Assembly: GCA_017431755.1 (NCBI GenBank)
Contig: JAFRKM010000109.1
Coordinates: 1-8,069 of the forward strand
Origin: Clostridia bacterium
GTDB taxonomy: Bacteria > Bacillota > Clostridia > Oscillospirales > Acutalibacteraceae
Direction: 5' to 3'
Length of the DNA stretch: 8,069 bases
Shown in pieces: positions 6,490 to 8,069 of this stretch. Positions within the stretch are counted from its first letter, which is position 1. The number at the start of each line of letters is the position of its first letter. A program made the position numbers and the translations under genes. Below the pieces are notes generated by a model that was not told the origin of the DNA, searched no databases, and saw nothing but the letters and a program-made list of their open reading frames with translations.

Positions 6490-7224
6490 TTATATGATTT
6501 TTTGCAAAAATCTGCTCACACGAACATTCTGACAATTATTAAAAAGTTCTTCCGGCGTTTCATCAGCCAAAATTCTACCATTATCCATAAAAAGCACTCT
6601 AGTTGCCGCCTCACGAACAAAGCTCATCTCGTGAGTTACAACTATCATAGTCATGCCTTGTTTTGCAATGTCGTTCATAACTTTTATTACTTCTTTTATC
6701 ATTTCAGGGTCAAGGGCCGATGTGGGTTCATCAAAAAGAATCACTTTAGGATTCATAATAAGTGCACGAATTATAGCAACGCGCTGTTTTTGTCCACCCG
6801 AAAGTTTTACCGGATACGTATGAGCTTTATCTTTTAAACCCACTTTTTCAAGTAAGGCAAGTGCGCATTCCTCGGCATTTTTTTTAGTATAAAGTTTAAG
6901 TGCAACAGGCGCCAAAGTTATATTTTGAAGTATTGTAAGGTGCGGAAATAAATTAAAATGCTGGAAAACCATACCGATATTTTGCCTAATTTCGTCTATA
7001 TTACATTTAGGGTCTGTAATACTTTTTCCCTCAAACAATATTTCTCCGCTTGTAGGAATTTCTAATCTATTTAAACATCTTAAAAAAGTGCTCTTACCAG
7101 AGCCTGATGGACCAATTATAGCAACCCTTTCACCTTTTTTAAATTCTACATTTATATCATTTAAAATCCTTTGTGCTTTTCCATCATGTTTAAAATCTTT
7201 ATAAAGATTTTTAACGCTTATCAC
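6490..7224 (-). CDS. Polar amino-acid ABC transporter ATP-binding protein
   Basis: Cytoplasmic ATPase energising the permease encoded just upstream; of the GlnQ/HisP/ArtP family that imports polar amino acids. 244 residues, normal length. Walker A GPSGSGKST (38-46), Q-loop Q88 (VFQHFNLFPH), signature LSGGQ (141-145), Walker B VILFDE (161-166), D-loop SALD (169-172) and H-loop H198 are all intact. After the signature it reads RVAIIRAL where most relatives have an IARAL-type sequence; this is probably neutral. The start is a GTG at 7224, which overlaps the permease gene's end by 14 bases and has an AGGAGG 10 bases upstream. The exact amino-acid substrate cannot be assigned. Confidence 0.95.
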   Translation of the reverse strand: MISVKNLYKDFKHDGKAQRILNDINVEFKKGERVAIIGPSGSGKSTFLRCLNRLEIPTSGEILFEGKSITDPKCNIDEIRQNIGMVFQHFNLFPHLTILQNITLAPVALKLYTKKNAEECALALLEKVGLKDKAHTYPVKLSGGQKQRVAIIRALIMNPKVILFDEPTSALDPEMIKEVIKVMNDIAKQGMTMIVVTHEMSFVREAATRVLFMDNGRILADETPEELFNNCQNVRVSRFLQKII

Positions 7225-8069
7225 TGGAACGAAGCCTCCTTTCCATAAACGACATTAAGAAAGTGGTAAGTGTAACTACCATCAAATACACCACTGCCAC
7301 AGTTGCAAGAGGAACAAAAGGTTCGTAAGTTTGGCTTCTTATTATATCCCCCGCTCTGGACAAATCTGTAATACCTATAAATCCAGCAACTGCTGTTTCT
7401 TTTACTAATTGAATAAATTCATTTACCAAAGTTGGCAAAACATTTTTAAAAGCTTGCGGAAGGACTATTTTTTTCATGGTTATAAAAGAACTTAATCCTA
7501 AAGAACGCCCAGCTTCATATTGACCTGCGTCTACAGAAAGTATTCCCGACCTTATAATCTCCGCCACATATGCTCCGGAATTTATTCCAAAAGCTATCAT
7601 AGCAATTGTTATTTTGTTTAATCCTGTTGCCAAAAGTATTAAATAATATATTGCAAAAAGCTGCACAACAACAGGTGTTCCCCTGATAATAGTTAAATAA
7701 ATATTTGCAAGAGCTTTTAAAAATTTAGATAAAATACTGCTACTTTTACTTATTTTTATAAGGGAAACCAAAAGCCCCAAAGTAATTCCTATCAAAAGCG
7801 CTACAGAAGTTATTTCCAAAGTAGTCAAAAAACCATTAAAAATCATTTTATATCTATCTTTGTAAACCAAATTATTATAAATTTGGCCGATAAAATCCAC
7901 GCTTGGAGTCTGTGATTTGTCTATATAAGAATTTATTATTTTATCTATTTCTCCAGTCCCTTTCATTTTTTGAAGTGTTTCATTGACCACATTTAAAAGT
8001 TGTTCCTCATCTTTTGCCACAGCTATTCTATAATCTTCTTCAAAAAGATAATCTTCTAATATTTTACAA
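7211..8069 (-). CDS. Amino-acid ABC transporter, substrate-binding domain fused to permease, 5' end beyond the right edge
   Basis: Membrane subunit of a polar amino-acid importer. 285 codons are visible and the frame stays open to the right edge, so the true start is off the window. Residues 1-52 of the visible part (EEDYRIAV, EEQLLNVVNETLQKMKGTG, IDKIINSYI) match the C-terminal end of a SBP_bac_3 substrate-binding domain. The permease domain then begins (NGFLTTLEITSVAL), with about five membrane helices and TIIRGTPVVVQ near 126-136. The cytoplasmic EAA loop (EAGRSLGLS...IVLP) is near 185-204, where the ATPase docks. This is a binding-protein/permease fusion as in Lactococcus GlnP, probably with an N-terminal signal sequence upstream. 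A GTG at 8020 could be taken as a start but is internal: the frame is open and family-like upstream of it. It is the first visible gene of the operon. Confidence 0.92.
   Translation of the reverse strand, partial: CKILEDYLFEEDYRIAVAKDEEQLLNVVNETLQKMKGTGEIDKIINSYIDKSQTPSVDFIGQIYNNLVYKDRYKMIFNGFLTTLEITSVALLIGITLGLLVSLIKISKSSSILSKFLKALANIYLTIIRGTPVVVQLFAIYYLILLATGLNKITIAMIAFGINSGAYVAEIIRSGILSVDAGQYEAGRSLGLSSFITMKKIVLPQAFKNVLPTLVNEFIQLVKETAVAGFIGITDLSRAGDIIRSQTYEPFVPLATVAVVYLMVVTLTTFLMSFMERRLRSSDKR
7235..7240 (-). promoter_or_regulatory. Ribosome binding site for the GTG start of the ABC ATPase
   Basis: A perfect AGGAGG on the minus strand lies 10 bases before the GTG at 7224, inside the last codons of the permease gene. 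No ATG lies nearby, so GTG is the start. The overlap suggests coupled translation that keeps permease and ATPase in proportion. Confidence 0.8.

Noticed and set aside
6502..6837. Plus-strand open frame of 111 codons
   Set aside because: Antisense to the ABC ATPase signature and Walker B region; a shadow frame.
7211..8020. Permease gene starting at the GTG at 8020
   Set aside because: The GTG encodes an internal Val; upstream codons in the same frame have no stop and continue a substrate-binding domain (EEDYRIAV) to the window edge.

Overview
This is an AT-rich, densely packed chromosomal window of bacterial housekeeping genes. Several features point to a low-GC Firmicutes/Clostridia-type organism. 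These are the A/T-biased codons, strong AGGAGG-type ribosome binding sites, an RNase J, an SBP-permease fusion in an amino-acid ABC transporter, and the tsaE-tsaB pair next to rpiB and upp. I cannot name a genus from the sequence alone. I see no rRNA, tRNA, insertion sequence, prophage, CRISPR array or toxin-antitoxin module, and no clear sign of a novel defence or mobile system.

Layout. Positions 1-1634 (minus) hold most of an RNase J gene whose 3' end runs off the left edge. It has an unusual basic N-terminal extension of about 80 residues. Positions 1641-1877 are a very AT-rich divergent intergenic region with one promoter-like pair of boxes on each strand. Positions 1878-2324 (plus) hold rnhA (RNase HI), the only rightward gene. 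A hairpin at 2313-2338 covers the rnhA stop codon and lies 6 bases past the stop of the convergent gene, so it looks like a shared bidirectional terminator.

Positions 2345-8069 form one tightly spaced leftward gene string. In transcription order it holds: a partial amino-acid ABC permease fused to the tail of a substrate-binding domain; its ATPase; tsaE; tsaB; rpiB; upp; and a membrane-anchored nucleotide-sugar 4,6-dehydratase of the CapD/WbpM/PglF type. Gaps are at most 23 bases, and stop codons overlap or abut the next start or ribosome binding site, so this is very likely one operon. Its promoter lies beyond the right edge.

The operon mixes functions: amino-acid uptake, two subunits of the tRNA t6A-modification machinery (TsaE and TsaB; TsaD is not in the window), pentose-phosphate isomerisation, uracil salvage to UMP, and surface-glycan sugar synthesis. 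RpiB and Upp are linked metabolically through ribose 5-phosphate, PRPP and UMP. UDP-sugars link these loosely to the dehydratase. The two divergent genes on the left both encode RNA-degrading enzymes: RNase J for mRNA decay and rRNA maturation, RNase HI for RNA-DNA hybrids.
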